Program-made: the position numbers and the translations under genes
Assembly: GCF_000262465.1 (NCBI RefSeq)
Contig: NZ_CM001489.1
Location: 1,982,568 to 2,033,176 of the forward strand
Origin: Frankia sp. QA3
Lineage (GTDB): Bacteria > Actinomycetota > Actinomycetes > Frankiales > Frankiaceae
Direction: 5' to 3'
Length of the DNA stretch: 50,609 bases
Notes under the pieces: model-generated
What the model was told of the DNA's origin: nothing
Database searches by the model: none
The model's input: the letters and a program-made list of their open reading frames with translations, nothing else
In this document: positions 7,933-15,420 of the stretch, one piece after another
How the letters are laid out: every line of letters begins with the position of its first letter
Numbering within the stretch: position 1 is the first letter of the stretch

Positions 7933-8138
7933 GCGGACTCCGCAGGGCATCGGATCCGACCCCCACGGCCGGTCAGGCGGAGGCCTGGCCGGCCGGCGGG
8001 GCGCCCAGCAGGGCGTCCCGGCCGCGGCGGGTCCGCGGTTGCCGAACGCAGTACCCCCGGCCCGCGGACTCGCGCCTGCCGTTGCCGGCCCGGGACTCGG
8101 GCCCGTGCCGGCGGGTCCCCGACGGGCCCTGCCCCGCA

Positions 8139-8173
8139 GGGATGCTCCCGGGAAACGTCCTCGGGAGCATCCC
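8139..8173. terminator. Perfect 12-bp stem-loop in 305-bp intergenic gap
   Basis: GGGATGCTCCCG (8139-8150) and CGGGAGCATCCC (8162-8173) pair perfectly around an 11-base loop; the loop's GGA and TCC can extend the stem. It lies between genes ending at 7932 and starting near 8238. No T-run follows, as is usual in high-GC actinomycetes. The left arm recurs at 8597 (GGGATGCTCCCGG), where it can pair with GGGAGC at 8584. The rest of 7933-8237 shows nothing else. Confidence 0.55.
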
Positions 8174-8237
8174 CAACCCGTACCGACTTCGAACGAGGGT
8201 TCGACATTGCGGGGTCGGGTGTGCTCTGCTGGCTGGT

Positions 8238-8504
8238 GTGGAGCAGGACGGGACGTGGCGGATCGAGGTTGCCTGGGACGGCGAGCATCGCTACGTCGCC
8301 GACGTGCTCGGCTGGCGGCTGACCGACGCTCCGGACGAGGCGCGGACCTGGCCGACCCGGCTGCAGGCCGTCCGCGAGGCGAGCGCGTTCGCGCGGGCCC
8401 GGGCGTGGCGCTACGAGTACGGCGGCGCCGCCATCGCCCCGGTGCCGACGACCGGCGACCCGGGTCCGACGGCGGGGGAACGGTCCCCGCGACCGTCCCC
8501 GTAG
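8238..8504 (+). CDS. Small hypothetical protein
   Basis: This 88-residue frame reads VEQDGTWRIEVAWDGEHRYVADVLGWRLTDAPDEARTWPT in part. The pattern is strand-strand-helix, with a helix LQAVREASAFARARAWRYEYG after it and a Pro-rich tail. It looks protein-like, but I recognise no family. GTG 8238 starts the conserved-looking part; no good ribosome-binding site is seen and the same frame is open further upstream, so the start is uncertain. Confidence 0.45.
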   Translation: MEQDGTWRIEVAWDGEHRYVADVLGWRLTDAPDEARTWPTRLQAVREASAFARARAWRYEYGGAAIAPVPTTGDPGPTAGERSPRPSP

Positions 8505-8545
8505 GGGATCCACCGAGATACACGGCAGAAAAGGAGCAACCTCCG

Positions 8546-8569
8546 CCGGTTGCCCGGTTGCCCGGTTGC
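8546..8569. repeat. Three tandem copies of CCGGTTGC
   Basis: The octamer CCGGTTGC is repeated three times head to tail in the gap between the small hypothetical gene and the XRE gene. It may be slippage or a tandem binding site. Confidence 0.5.
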
Positions 8570-8695
8570 CTCGACGAAGGGCTGGGAGCCCCACAGGGAT
8601 GCTCCCGGCCCCGGGGGCACGGCGGCGAGCCTAGTCGGCCAGCGGCCCACCCACCCCTTCGTTGCGGGGTCCAGCGGCCTTGGCGCCTCGTTCGA

Positions 8696-8743
8696 TGTAA
8701 AGGCTATTTGACGTCATGACAAGTAGCCTTTACATTGACGATC
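8696..8743 (+). promoter_or_regulatory. Promoter and palindromic operator of the XRE gene
   Basis: TTGACG (8708-8713) and TACATT (8731-8736) are 17 bp apart, a good -35/-10 pair. The 15-bp arms TGTAAAGGCTATTTG (8696-8710) and CAAGTAGCCTTTACA (8720-8734) form an inverted repeat with one mismatch, centred between the boxes. The predicted start point falls at GTG 8744, so the mRNA would be leaderless. The arrangement suggests autorepression by the XRE protein it precedes. Confidence 0.7.
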
Positions 8744-9034
8744 GTGGGAAGAACGTCCGCGCACGGCAGGCGCAACGGCGTCCGCCGGGCCAGGATCGCC
8801 GCCGAGCTGACCCAGGCCGAGCTGGCCACCAGCGTCGGGGTGACGCGCCAGACCGTGGCCGCCGTCGAAGCCGGTGACTACGCCCCGTCGGTCTACCTGG
8901 CGCTGGCGATCGCCCGCCGGCTCGGCAGCACGGTCGAGGACCTGTTCGCCGCCGTGCCCACCCCGGAAACCAACCCAACCGCGGACCCGGTCGCGACGCC
9001 GAAGGAGGCGTCCGCCGCCACGAAAGGACGGTGA
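8744..9034 (+). CDS. XRE-family helix-turn-helix regulator
   Basis: This 96-residue protein has a Cro/CI-type helix-turn-helix: RIAAELTQAELATSVGVTRQ then TVAAVEAGDYAPSVYLALAI and ARRLGSTVEDLF. It resembles small YozG-like regulators usually paired with a membrane protein. GTG 8744 is preferred because it begins exactly where transcription should start from the palindromic promoter; TTG 8735 would add three residues but lies against the -10 box. A small membrane-protein gene follows after 4 bp and is probably co-transcribed. Confidence 0.82.
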   Translation: MGRTSAHGRRNGVRRARIAAELTQAELATSVGVTRQTVAAVEAGDYAPSVYLALAIARRLGSTVEDLFAAVPTPETNPTADPVATPKEASAATKGR

Positions 9035-9038
9035 CGGC

Positions 9039-9242
9039 ATGGACCAGCAGGTTGACGGCCCCGAGTCCGAGCACTCGGCCACCACGGCGGAACCGGACGG
9101 CACTGCCGCACCCGTCGCGCGCCGCGGCGTCAGGATCGACGCGCCGAGTGTCCGGCCCTGGCGGCTGGTGCCGTACTGCGTCATCACGGTGGCGCTGTTC
9201 TTCGGGTGGCTGCGGGCCACGGGCGACCAGAACCTCTGGTAG
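9039..9242 (+). CDS. Small membrane protein, cut short by an amber codon
   Basis: This 67-residue frame follows the XRE gene by 4 bp, with AAAGGA upstream. It has a charged N-terminus and one membrane helix (LVPYCVITVALFFGWL). It ends at TAG 9240, but the same frame continues for 35 more sensible residues: AILACGVFGALRAFPEAAIR, then VRHQ... to TAG 9348. The natural protein was thus probably about 103 residues with a second helix, and TAG likely replaced a Trp or Gln codon. Two-helix partners are common beside small XRE regulators. Confidence 0.6.
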   Translation: MDQQVDGPESEHSATTAEPDGTAAPVARRGVRIDAPSVRPWRLVPYCVITVALFFGWLRATGDQNLW

Positions 9243-9423
9243 GCGATCCTCGCCTGCGGCGTCTTCGGTGCCCTGCGGGCGTTCCCCGAGGCGGCGATTC
9301 GGGTCCGGCACCAGGAGAAGACCCTCGATGGGGACGCGCCGGGTCGGTAGGCTGGACGGCGACGTCGCGTGCCGTCGAGCGCTCCGGTTCCGGCATGGAG
9401 GCGTGGTACCGAATGGGGTCGGC

Positions 9424-9804
9424 ATGACCGTTCGTTTCAATCACACCATCGTCGCAGCGCGCGACAGGCACGAGTCGGCAACCTTTCTCAGCCGGCTGCT
9501 CTCACTGCCCGAACCGGTACCTGCCGGATATTTTCTAGCCGTGCAACTCGCCGACGGCGTCACGCTGGACTACGTCGACACCGGCGCCGAACTCTCGGCC
9601 CAGCACTATGCCTTCCTGGTTTCGGACGATGTCTTCGACGCCGCGATCGAGCGGATCCGGACGCAGGGTGTCGAGCACTGGGCGGACCCGGCGCAACAGC
9701 ACCCGGGCGAGATCAACACCAACGACGGCGGCCGGGGCGTCTACTTCCAAGACCCGGGCGGCCATTTTATGGAAATCATCACCGTGCCGTACGGCGGCTC
9801 CTGA
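9424..9804 (+). CDS. VOC (glyoxalase/bleomycin-resistance fold) family protein
   Basis: This 126-residue protein begins MTVRFNHTIVAARDRHESA, the first VOC strand-helix, with a likely metal ligand His. It ends with GGRGVYFQDPGGHFMEIIT, the last strand, which carries the Glu ligand. One VOC module pair makes up the whole protein. The family includes glyoxalases, dioxygenases and antibiotic-binding proteins; the substrate is not evident. ATG 9424 is chosen from the family start, though its ribosome-binding site is weak. The neighbours do not suggest a pathway. Confidence 0.85.
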   Translation: MTVRFNHTIVAARDRHESATFLSRLLSLPEPVPAGYFLAVQLADGVTLDYVDTGAELSAQHYAFLVSDDVFDAAIERIRTQGVEHWADPAQQHPGEINTNDGGRGVYFQDPGGHFMEIITVPYGGS

Positions 9805-9835
9805 CGGTCCACAACCGCACCCCGTCGCGCCATTG

Positions 9836-9996
9836 GACCACAATTTGACCACAATGTGTCCGAGCATGCCTTCCCCCATCTGGCCCTCGCAACTGGCTGC
9901 CGGGCAGCCGAAACGGTCGCCGCCAATCCGGCACCGGTAGACCGGCCAGGTGGCGATGCCGGCGGGCGGTGCCGGCGGGCGGTGCCGGCGGGCGGT
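9836..9996. repeat. Short tandem repeats in the 403-bp gap before tetR
   Basis: The gap 9805-10207 holds GACCACAATTT followed directly by GACCACAATGT (9836-9857), and three head-to-tail copies of GCCGGCGGGCGGT (9958-9996). CCGGCCAGGTGG flanks the latter on both sides. No gene is evident in the gap. The 3' end holds the tetR promoter. Confidence 0.6.
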
Positions 9997-10173
9997 GCGG
10001 GCCGGCCAGGTGGTGGACGAGGCCGGGTCGACGCCAGATGCGCCAGGATTCGCCGGCCGGCACACCTCGTCACCGCGCGGCGATCACGCTACGGCTGGTC
10101 GGGGACGGGACCGGGGGGCCCGCATGCTCGGCTTCACGGGCGGACGCGTGCGTGTCGGCTCGTCCCGATCGAC

Positions 10174-10207
10174 TTGAACTGTACCGTCCAGACGGTACAG
10201 TGAGAGC
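10174..10207 (+). promoter_or_regulatory. TetR autoregulatory promoter/operator
   Basis: ACTGTACCGTC (10178-10188) and GACGGTACAGT (10191-10201) form a perfect inverted repeat of 11-bp arms with a 2-bp centre, as TetR-family operators often do. It lies over the -35 TTGAAC (10174-10179) and the -10 TACAGT (10196-10201). The predicted start falls at ATG 10208, so the transcript is probably leaderless. Confidence 0.75.
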
Positions 10208-10744
10208 ATGGGTGACACGCGAACCCGCCTGCTCGACGCGGCGACGGAAGTCATGCTCACGGCCGGTGTCGAGCAGTTCACGCTCGCCGCCGTAGCCGAA
10301 CGGGCCTCGGTCAGCAAGGGTGGGTTGCTGTACCACTTCCCGAGCAAGCAGGCGCTCGTGGCCGCCCTCGTCGACCGCCTGGTCAGCCGGTTCGACACCG
10401 CGCTGCGCACGGCCGGCCCGCAACCGGGATCGGCCACCAGGGCCTACCTCGCGGAAACCGTCGAGCCCACGGCGACGGCCGTCGGCGCCGACACCGACCG
10501 GGTGACCGTCGCCGTGCTGGCCGCCGCCCTGGTCGACCCGGAAACGCTGGCCCCGCTGCGCGAGGTCTACGCGGCGTGGCAACGCCGGCTGGAGGCCGAC
10601 GGTGTCGACCCCGCCGCGGCGACCGCCGTCCGACTGGCGGTCGACGGCTGGTGGCTTGCACGGCTGCTGGATCTGGCGCCCCCGACCGGCGACGTCCACG
10701 AGCGGACCTACGCCCTGCTGGCACACCTGATCGAGCGGACATGA
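10208..10744 (+). CDS. TetR-family regulator of the adjacent SMR transporter
   Basis: This 178-residue protein has the TetR helix-turn-helix: TRLLDAATEVMLTAGVEQFT, then LAAVAERASVSKGGLLYHFP and SKQALVAALVDRL. A helical ligand-binding domain ending in LLAHLIERT follows. Its stop overlaps the ATG of the SMR gene (ATGA), so the two are translationally coupled. The palindrome upstream overlaps the promoter boxes. The inferred role is repression of itself and of the exporter, relieved by a transported compound. Confidence 0.88.
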   Translation: MGDTRTRLLDAATEVMLTAGVEQFTLAAVAERASVSKGGLLYHFPSKQALVAALVDRLVSRFDTALRTAGPQPGSATRAYLAETVEPTATAVGADTDRVTVAVLAAALVDPETLAPLREVYAAWQRRLEADGVDPAAATAVRLAVDGWWLARLLDLAPPTGDVHERTYALLAHLIERT

Positions 10745-11073
10745 CCACGGCCTGGCTGGCCCTCGGCGGCGCGATAGCGCTGGAGATCATGAGCACGCTG
10801 TCGCTGCGCAGCCTGGCGGCGGGCTGGCAGCCGCTGGCGACCGTCGGCGTCGTCGTCGGCTACGTCGGCGCCTTCTCCTGCCTGGCGCTGGCCCTGCGCG
10901 GGCTCAACGTGGGCGCGGCCTACGCCATCTGGTCGGGTGTCGGCACCGCCGGCATCACCCTGCTCGCCGCCGTGCTCTACGACGAGCGCATCACGCTGGT
11001 CGCCGCCGGCGGCATCGGCCTGATCGTCGCGGGTGTCGTCCTGCTCACCATCGGTGGAGCCACGCACGGCTGA
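10741..11073 (+). CDS. Small multidrug resistance (SMR/EmrE-type) transporter
   Basis: This 110-residue protein has four hydrophobic helices, and Glu15 lies in helix 1 (GGAIALEIMSTLSLR). That is the proton and substrate site essential in EmrE. GAAYAIWSGVGTAGITLLAA is the helix 3 signature. Members work as antiparallel dimers in the inner membrane and export cationic drugs or guanidinium. ATG 10741 overlaps the tetR stop by 4 bp, so expression is controlled with it. Confidence 0.92.
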   Translation: MTTAWLALGGAIALEIMSTLSLRSLAAGWQPLATVGVVVGYVGAFSCLALALRGLNVGAAYAIWSGVGTAGITLLAAVLYDERITLVAAGGIGLIVAGVVLLTIGGATHG

Positions 11074-11092
11074 GGGCCAGACCAAACGTCCG

Positions 11093-11302
11093 ATGCCGGT
11101 GACCGACGTCAACTTCATGATCGACTGGGCGGTCGGCGAGCCGATGACCTGGGCTGCCGGGGACCGAACGATCCTCGACGCCGCCGACCACCTGGACCCC
11201 ACCGACACCGGCCTGCGCGCCCGCCAACTCCGCGACACCGCCCAGGCGATCCTGCGCGGCCCCGACGTCAAGACCCCCACCGAGGCCGTCTCGGGCACCT
11301 GA
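11093..11302 (+). CDS. Small hypothetical protein
   Basis: This 69-residue frame reads MPVTDVNFMIDWAVGEPMTW and then AAGDRTILDAADHLDPTDTG with a helical end LRARQLRDTAQAILRG. It is acidic, soluble and 20 bp downstream of the SMR gene, so it could be the last gene of that operon. I recognise no family. It has no clear ribosome-binding site. Confidence 0.5.
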   Translation: MPVTDVNFMIDWAVGEPMTWAAGDRTILDAADHLDPTDTGLRARQLRDTAQAILRGPDVKTPTEAVSGT

Positions 11303-11315
11303 CCCCACCCGCCCG

Positions 11316-11347
11316 CGGCCTCGACCGGCACTCGCCGGCCGGGGCCG
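11316..11347. terminator. GC-rich stem-loop after the TetR-SMR operon
   Basis: CGGCC (11316-11320) pairs with GGCCG (11343-11347), and CCGGC (11325-11329) with GCCGG (11334-11338), around a 4-base loop. It directly follows the stop at 11302 and could end the operon transcript. Confidence 0.45.
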
Positions 11348-11717
11348 TTGCCGTGCTGGCGAGGGCCAGCAGCGGCACGAGTGGCGCCTGCCCGCGGCTG
11401 TCAGCGACGCGGCGCCGCACCGGCACCGAACCGCGCCCTCATCACGTCGCGGATGGTGATCGCGATGGGCCGCCACAGGATGCGCTGCGCCCAGCGGGCG
11501 GGCTCGACGACGACAGCGACGAGCTGAACGGTGCGGGGAAGGTGTCGCCGCCCAGCGGGGGCTCACTCCCGGCGTCCACCCCGGATACCAGCAGCGGCCG
11601 ACCCGATCGCGCCGAAACACCTCAGGCGCCGCCGCGGTATGGGCGCCGCCGCGGACCTGACCCGGGTGGGGTCCTAGTCGAGGACGCTCTGCCTGGACGA
11701 GTAGGTCGAAGTCCGGG

Positions 11718-11759
11718 CTGGTGGTTCGTGTCTGGTGGTTCGTGCCTGGTGGTTCGTGG
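11718..11759. repeat. Three tandem 14-bp repeats beside the XRE stop
   Basis: CTGGTGGTTCGTG plus one variable base is repeated three times head to tail, ending 10 bp before the XRE stop codon. The rest of the 11303-11769 gap holds the stem-loop above. It also has a minus-strand frame of about 52 codons (around 11411-11565, LVAVVVEPARWAQRILWRPI) that lacks a start codon and may be a gene remnant. Confidence 0.55.
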
Positions 11760-11769
11760 CGGTTTTCTG

Positions 11770-12033
11770 TTAGTCGAGGGCGCTCAGTGCCGCCGGGTCG
11801 CAGGCGTCGGCCAGCAGGTCCAGGGACAGGCCGAGGACTCCGGCGAGCGCGGCGACGGTGAAGAACGCCGGCGTCGCGATCCGCCCGGCCTCGATCTTGC
11901 GTAACGTCTCCGGGGACATCCCGGCGGCGGCGGCGACCTCGACCATGCTGCGCTCGCCGCGCGCGGCCCGCAGCAGCACCCCCAGCCGCTCGCCACGCTC
12001 GCGTTCCGCTCTGGTCAACGGCGTGCGCACCAT
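11770..12033 (-). CDS. XRE-family helix-turn-helix regulator
   Basis: This 87-residue protein is almost only a Cro/CI helix-turn-helix: RLGVLLRAARGERSMVEVAA, then AAGMSPETLRKIEAGRIATP and VAALAGVLGLSLDLLADAC. ATG 12033 lies 7 nt after TACTAT on the minus strand, so the mRNA is probably leaderless; longer starts would run into the map promoter. It is divergent from map, and the shared region has two ATAGTAAT copies that could be its binding sites. Confidence 0.82.
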   Translation of the reverse strand: MVRTPLTRAERERGERLGVLLRAARGERSMVEVAAAAGMSPETLRKIEAGRIATPAFFTVAALAGVLGLSLDLLADACDPAALSALD

Positions 12034-12065
12034 ACCCGTGATAGTAATGCCGGTATAGTAATTGG
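12034..12065. promoter_or_regulatory. Overlapping divergent promoters of XRE gene and map
   Basis: The direct repeat ATAGTAAT occurs at 12041-12048 and 12055-12062 (period 14). Read on the plus strand, the second copy holds TATAGT (12054-12059), a -10 box for map. Read on the minus strand, the first holds TACTAT, a -10 box for the XRE gene 7 nt before its ATG. The two promoters must interfere, and a regulator bound to the repeats would block both. Confidence 0.6.
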
Positions 12066-12128
12066 GTGCGGGTCCGGCGGGTGCCGTCGGCATGGCGTCA
12101 GCCGGTACCGGCGGGGAAGGTGGTCGCG

Positions 12129-12899
12129 ATGGTGGAGCTGAAGTCGGCCGCGGCGATCGAGGCGATGGCCGCCGCCGGGGCGGTCGTCGCCCGCGCGCTG
12201 CGCGCGACCCGCGCCGCCGCCGCCGTCGGGATCACCCCCCGCGAACTCGACGCGGTCGCGCACGCGGTGATCCGCGACGCCGGCGCCATCCCGGTGTTCC
12301 TGCACTACCATCCCGGTTTCGCCCCGACGCCGTTCCCCGCGGTCATCTGCGCCTCGGTCAACGACGTCATCGTCCACGGCATCCCCAGCGACACCCCGCT
12401 GCGCGACGGCGACCTGGTCAGCATCGACTGCGGCGCCGAACTCGACGGCTGGGTCGGCGATGCCGCGATCAGCTTCACCGTCGGCACCCCCCGCCCCGGC
12501 GACGCAGCCCTCATCGACACCACCGCCGCGGCGCTGGCCGCCGGCATCGCCGCCGCCGTCCCCGGCGGCCACCTCGGCGACATCGCCGCCGCCATCGGCC
12601 GGGTCGGCCGCGCCGCCGGCTACGGCATCCCCCGCGGCTTCGGCGGGCACGGCATCGGCCGGCGCATGCACGAGGACCCCAGCGTGCCCAACGACGGCTG
12701 GCCCGGATGGGGCATGCCGCTGTCCGCCGGGCTGGTCCTCGCCCTGGAGCCGATGTTCTGCGCCGGTGGCCGCGACAGCTACCGCACCGCGGCCGACGGC
12801 TGGGCGCTGCACACCGCCGACGGCAGCCGCGCCGCCCACGTCGAGCACACCGTCGCCATCACCGCCGACGGGCCGCGCATCCTCACCACCACCGTCTGA
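12129..12899 (+). CDS. map: Methionine aminopeptidase, type I
   Basis: This 256-residue protein removes the initiator Met from nascent proteins. It begins MVELKSAAAIEAMAAAGAVV, typical of type I enzymes. The dinuclear metal ligands are in VSIDCGAELDGWVGDAA (two Asp), GFGGHGIGRRMHEDP (His), LALEPMF (Glu) and AHVEHTVAIT (Glu). VHGIPSD carries the substrate His. ATG 12129 matches the family start and has GGGGAAGG before it. GTG 12066 in the same frame sits 6 nt after TATAGT and could give a leaderless form 21 residues longer. Confidence 0.93.
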   Translation: MVELKSAAAIEAMAAAGAVVARALRATRAAAAVGITPRELDAVAHAVIRDAGAIPVFLHYHPGFAPTPFPAVICASVNDVIVHGIPSDTPLRDGDLVSIDCGAELDGWVGDAAISFTVGTPRPGDAALIDTTAAALAAGIAAAVPGGHLGDIAAAIGRVGRAAGYGIPRGFGGHGIGRRMHEDPSVPNDGWPGWGMPLSAGLVLALEPMFCAGGRDSYRTAADGWALHTADGSRAAHVEHTVAITADGPRILTTTV

Positions 12900-13037
12900 C
12901 CAGCCCTCGCCTGACGCAGGTGGCACCCGGTCCGTTGCGGGTCGGCGCCGCGGCGGTCGATAGTCGGAACTGGCCGTCACGGCACCCGCCGCCGGCCGAT
13001 GATCACCCATCCGACCCGGACCCCTCGGAGCGTGCCC

Positions 13038-14201
13038 ATGACGTCGCCGTCACCCGCACTGCAGCCCTTCACGATCGACGTTCCCGACGCGGTCCTCGAC
13101 GATCTGCGCCAGCGGCTGCGCCGGACGCGGTGGACCGAGCAGATCCCCGGCACGGGCTGGGACCTGGGCACCGACGTGGACTACCTGCGCGGGCTGTGCG
13201 CCTACTGGGCGGACGGGTACGACTGGCGCGCCGCCGAGGCCCGCCTCAACCACTGGCCGCACCTGCGCACCGTCATCGACGGCACCACCGTGCACGCCCT
13301 GCACGCCCGCTCGCCGCATCCGGGGGCGGTGCCGCTGCTGCTCACCCACGGCTGGCCCGGGTCGATCGTGGAGTTCGGCGGGGTCATCGACCGTCTCGTC
13401 GACCCGCCGTCCTACGGCGGCGACGCCGCCGACGCCTTCCACGTCATCTGCCCGTCGCTGCCCGGCTACGGCTGGTCCGGGCCGACGGTCGAACGCGGCT
13501 GGCACGTGCGCCGCATCGCCGACGCCTGGGCGGAGCTGATGACCCGCCTGGGCTACGACCGCTTCGCCGCCCAGGGCGGCGACTGGGGCGGGGCCATCAC
13601 CGCCCATCTGGGCGCCTACCATCCCGACCGGCTGTACGGCATCCACCTCAACCTGGTCCCGCCGCCGCCGATGACCCGCGACGAACGCGCCAACCTCACC
13701 CCCGAGGAGATCGCCGACCTCGACTTCGCCCGCCGCTTCGCCCAGTACGAGACCGGCTACCAGGCCATCCAGGGCACCAAGCCGCAGACGCTCGCCCACG
13801 CGCTGGCCGACTCCCCGGCGGGGCTCGCGGGCTGGATCGTGGAGAAGTTCCGCACCTGGTCGGACTGCGACGGCGACGTGGAGAAGGCGATCAGCCGCGA
13901 CGACATCCTCACCAACATCACCATCTACTGGGTGACGGAGACGATCGGCTCGTCGATCCGGCTGTACTACGAAACGCGCGCCGCGGGCCTGCTCGGCGCC
14001 CCCGAACGGCAGGTCAGCACCCCCACCGGGGCGACGATCTTCCCGAAGGAGATCTACCGGCCGGCGCGCGCCGTCATCGCCCGCCACTACAACCTGCGGC
14101 GCTGGACCGTGCAGCCCCACGGCGGCCACTTCGCCGCCCTCGAACAGCCCGAGCTGTTCACCGCCGACGTCACCGCCTTCTTCCGCACCCTGCGCCCCTG
14201 A
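13038..14201 (+). CDS. Epoxide hydrolase (EHN-type alpha/beta hydrolase)
   Basis: This 387-residue protein has the N-terminal EHN domain (FTIDVPDAVLDDLRQRLRRT, then RWTEQIPGTGW). An alpha/beta-hydrolase core follows: HGWPGS oxyanion region (104-109), nucleophile Asp182 in QGGDWGG, and the catalytic His in PHGGHFA near the end. Such enzymes add water to epoxides and resemble microsomal/juvenile-hormone epoxide hydrolases. ATG 13038 has GGAG about 7 bases upstream. No partner gene marks a pathway, so detoxification or catabolism of an epoxide is inferred. Confidence 0.92.
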   Translation: MTSPSPALQPFTIDVPDAVLDDLRQRLRRTRWTEQIPGTGWDLGTDVDYLRGLCAYWADGYDWRAAEARLNHWPHLRTVIDGTTVHALHARSPHPGAVPLLLTHGWPGSIVEFGGVIDRLVDPPSYGGDAADAFHVICPSLPGYGWSGPTVERGWHVRRIADAWAELMTRLGYDRFAAQGGDWGGAITAHLGAYHPDRLYGIHLNLVPPPPMTRDERANLTPEEIADLDFARRFAQYETGYQAIQGTKPQTLAHALADSPAGLAGWIVEKFRTWSDCDGDVEKAISRDDILTNITIYWVTETIGSSIRLYYETRAAGLLGAPERQVSTPTGATIFPKEIYRPARAVIARHYNLRRWTVQPHGGHFAALEQPELFTADVTAFFRTLRP

Positions 14202-14316
14202 CCCCACGGCCGGGCAACCGGCGGCGGGACCACCGTGCCCCATCGCCGGCGCCCCGCTTGCGCACCCGCGCCGAAAACATGGTGACGGCTCACGGCGGGG
14301 CCGCCAGGCTCACGGC

Positions 14317-14922
14317 ATGAACCGCACCCCCGGCGGCCCCGCCCCGGCGCCGCCCCCCAGCCCCGCAAGGCCCGATCACCCCACGCTGCCCGGCGAGCTG
14401 CGCTGGCGGCATCCACGCGGCGCCGACCAGGCGCGGGTGCTCGCCGTGCTGGACGACTGGTGGGGCGGCTTCGGCGGCGAGGCCGGTTCCCGGCAGCGGG
14501 CCCTGCTGCTGCCGCGGCTGTTCTTCCAGCACTTCGCCGACACCTCCGTGTTCGGTGAGGCCGCCGACGGCCGGCTGACGGCCTTCCTTATCGGTTTCCG
14601 CTCCGCCGCGCAGCCCGACGCCGCCTACATCCACTTCGTCGGTGTCGACCCGGCCCTGCGCCGCCGCGGCGTGGCCGCCGGGCTGTACCGGTGGTTCTTC
14701 GCCCAGGCCGCCGCCGGCGGCGCGCGGCGCGTCGATGCGATCACCAGCCCGGGCAACGCCGCCTCCGTGGCCTTCCACACCGCGCTGGGCTTCCGCATCA
14801 TCCCGGGGCAGCGCACGGCCGACGTCGACGTCCAGACCGACTACGACGGGCCGGGCCTGCACCGCGTCGCCTTCACCCGCCCCCTCACCCCGGCCGACAC
14901 CGCGCCGGCGGCTCCGTCCTGA
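14317..14922 (+). CDS. GNAT-family N-acetyltransferase
   Basis: This 201-residue protein has the GNAT acetyl-CoA site IHFVGVDPALRRRGVAAGLY, with the R-x-x-G-x-A loop. ITSPGNAASVAFHTALGFRI, the usual beta5-alpha4 segment, follows. The N-terminal 25 residues are Pro-rich. The substrate is not evident. The 3' end abuts a truncated permease relic on the other strand. Confidence 0.85.
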   Translation: MNRTPGGPAPAPPPSPARPDHPTLPGELRWRHPRGADQARVLAVLDDWWGGFGGEAGSRQRALLLPRLFFQHFADTSVFGEAADGRLTAFLIGFRSAAQPDAAYIHFVGVDPALRRRGVAAGLYRWFFAQAAAGGARRVDAITSPGNAASVAFHTALGFRIIPGQRTADVDVQTDYDGPGLHRVAFTRPLTPADTAPAAPS

Positions 14923-14949
14923 ACCGCCGCGCGAGACTGGGATTCCGTC

Positions 14950-15279
14950 AGGACAGGCGCCGGGTTTGTCGAAGGCCACCGCCAGGGACTGGATGGGGCT
15001 GCCAGCGCCGGGAGGGCCGGATCCCCGGAAGCCTTCGAGGTTCGCCGCAGTGATCGTGCTGGTGGCCTCGGCGGGTGCGATGAGGTGGGGCCGGACCCAC
15101 GACGGCATGGCGATCTGGACGGCGACGAAGACGGCGAGGGTGCCCGCCATGGCGGGCACGGCGCGGCGGATGAGGACGCCGGCGGTGACGCCGAGAGTGA
15201 AGGCGAAGGCGGCATGGCCGAGGGGGGCGATGCCGCGCGCGTCGAACATCACGGGTGCAGGCCGAGGGAAGGCGAACAC
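14950..15279 (-). pseudogene. ABC-2-type permease relic, truncated at both ends
   Basis: The minus strand reads FDARGIAPLGHAAFAFTLGV, then TAGVLIRRAVPAMAGTLAVF and VAVQIAMPSWVRPHLIAPAE. This is the last third of a permease usually coded after a GntR regulator and an ABC ATPase in actinomycetes. The two N-terminal thirds are missing: the sequence upstream is the GntR promoter region. Past the FDKPGA segment the frame runs antisense into the GNAT gene. It is therefore a remnant of a second GntR-ABC locus. Confidence 0.65.
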
Positions 15280-15342
15280 CCCGCTGCCGGCACGCCGCCC
15301 GGACCACCTCGGGTCGACCTACCGCGGCCGCCCCGGCCGTCC

Positions 15343-15387
15343 TTGACAGATCTTGCCTCCTCGGTACATTAGTCAAGTAACTAACCG
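15343..15387 (+). promoter_or_regulatory. Promoter and likely operator of the GntR-ABC operon
   Basis: TTGACA (15343-15348) and TACATT (15365-15370) are 16 bp apart and form a near-consensus promoter. TTAGTcaagtaACTAA directly follows and overlaps the start point, an inverted repeat suited to a YtrA-type GntR repressor. Transcription from here leaves a leader of about 45 nt that contains the ribosome-binding site AGGGGGAG. Confidence 0.65.
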
Positions 15388-15420
15388 ACGAACGTGAGTC
15401 ACCAGCGAGGGGGAGTGAAT

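Noticed and set aside
12062..14320. Open frame of 752 codons over map and the epoxide hydrolase gene
   Set aside because: Both overlapped genes have clear catalytic motifs in their own frames; this frame is low complexity.
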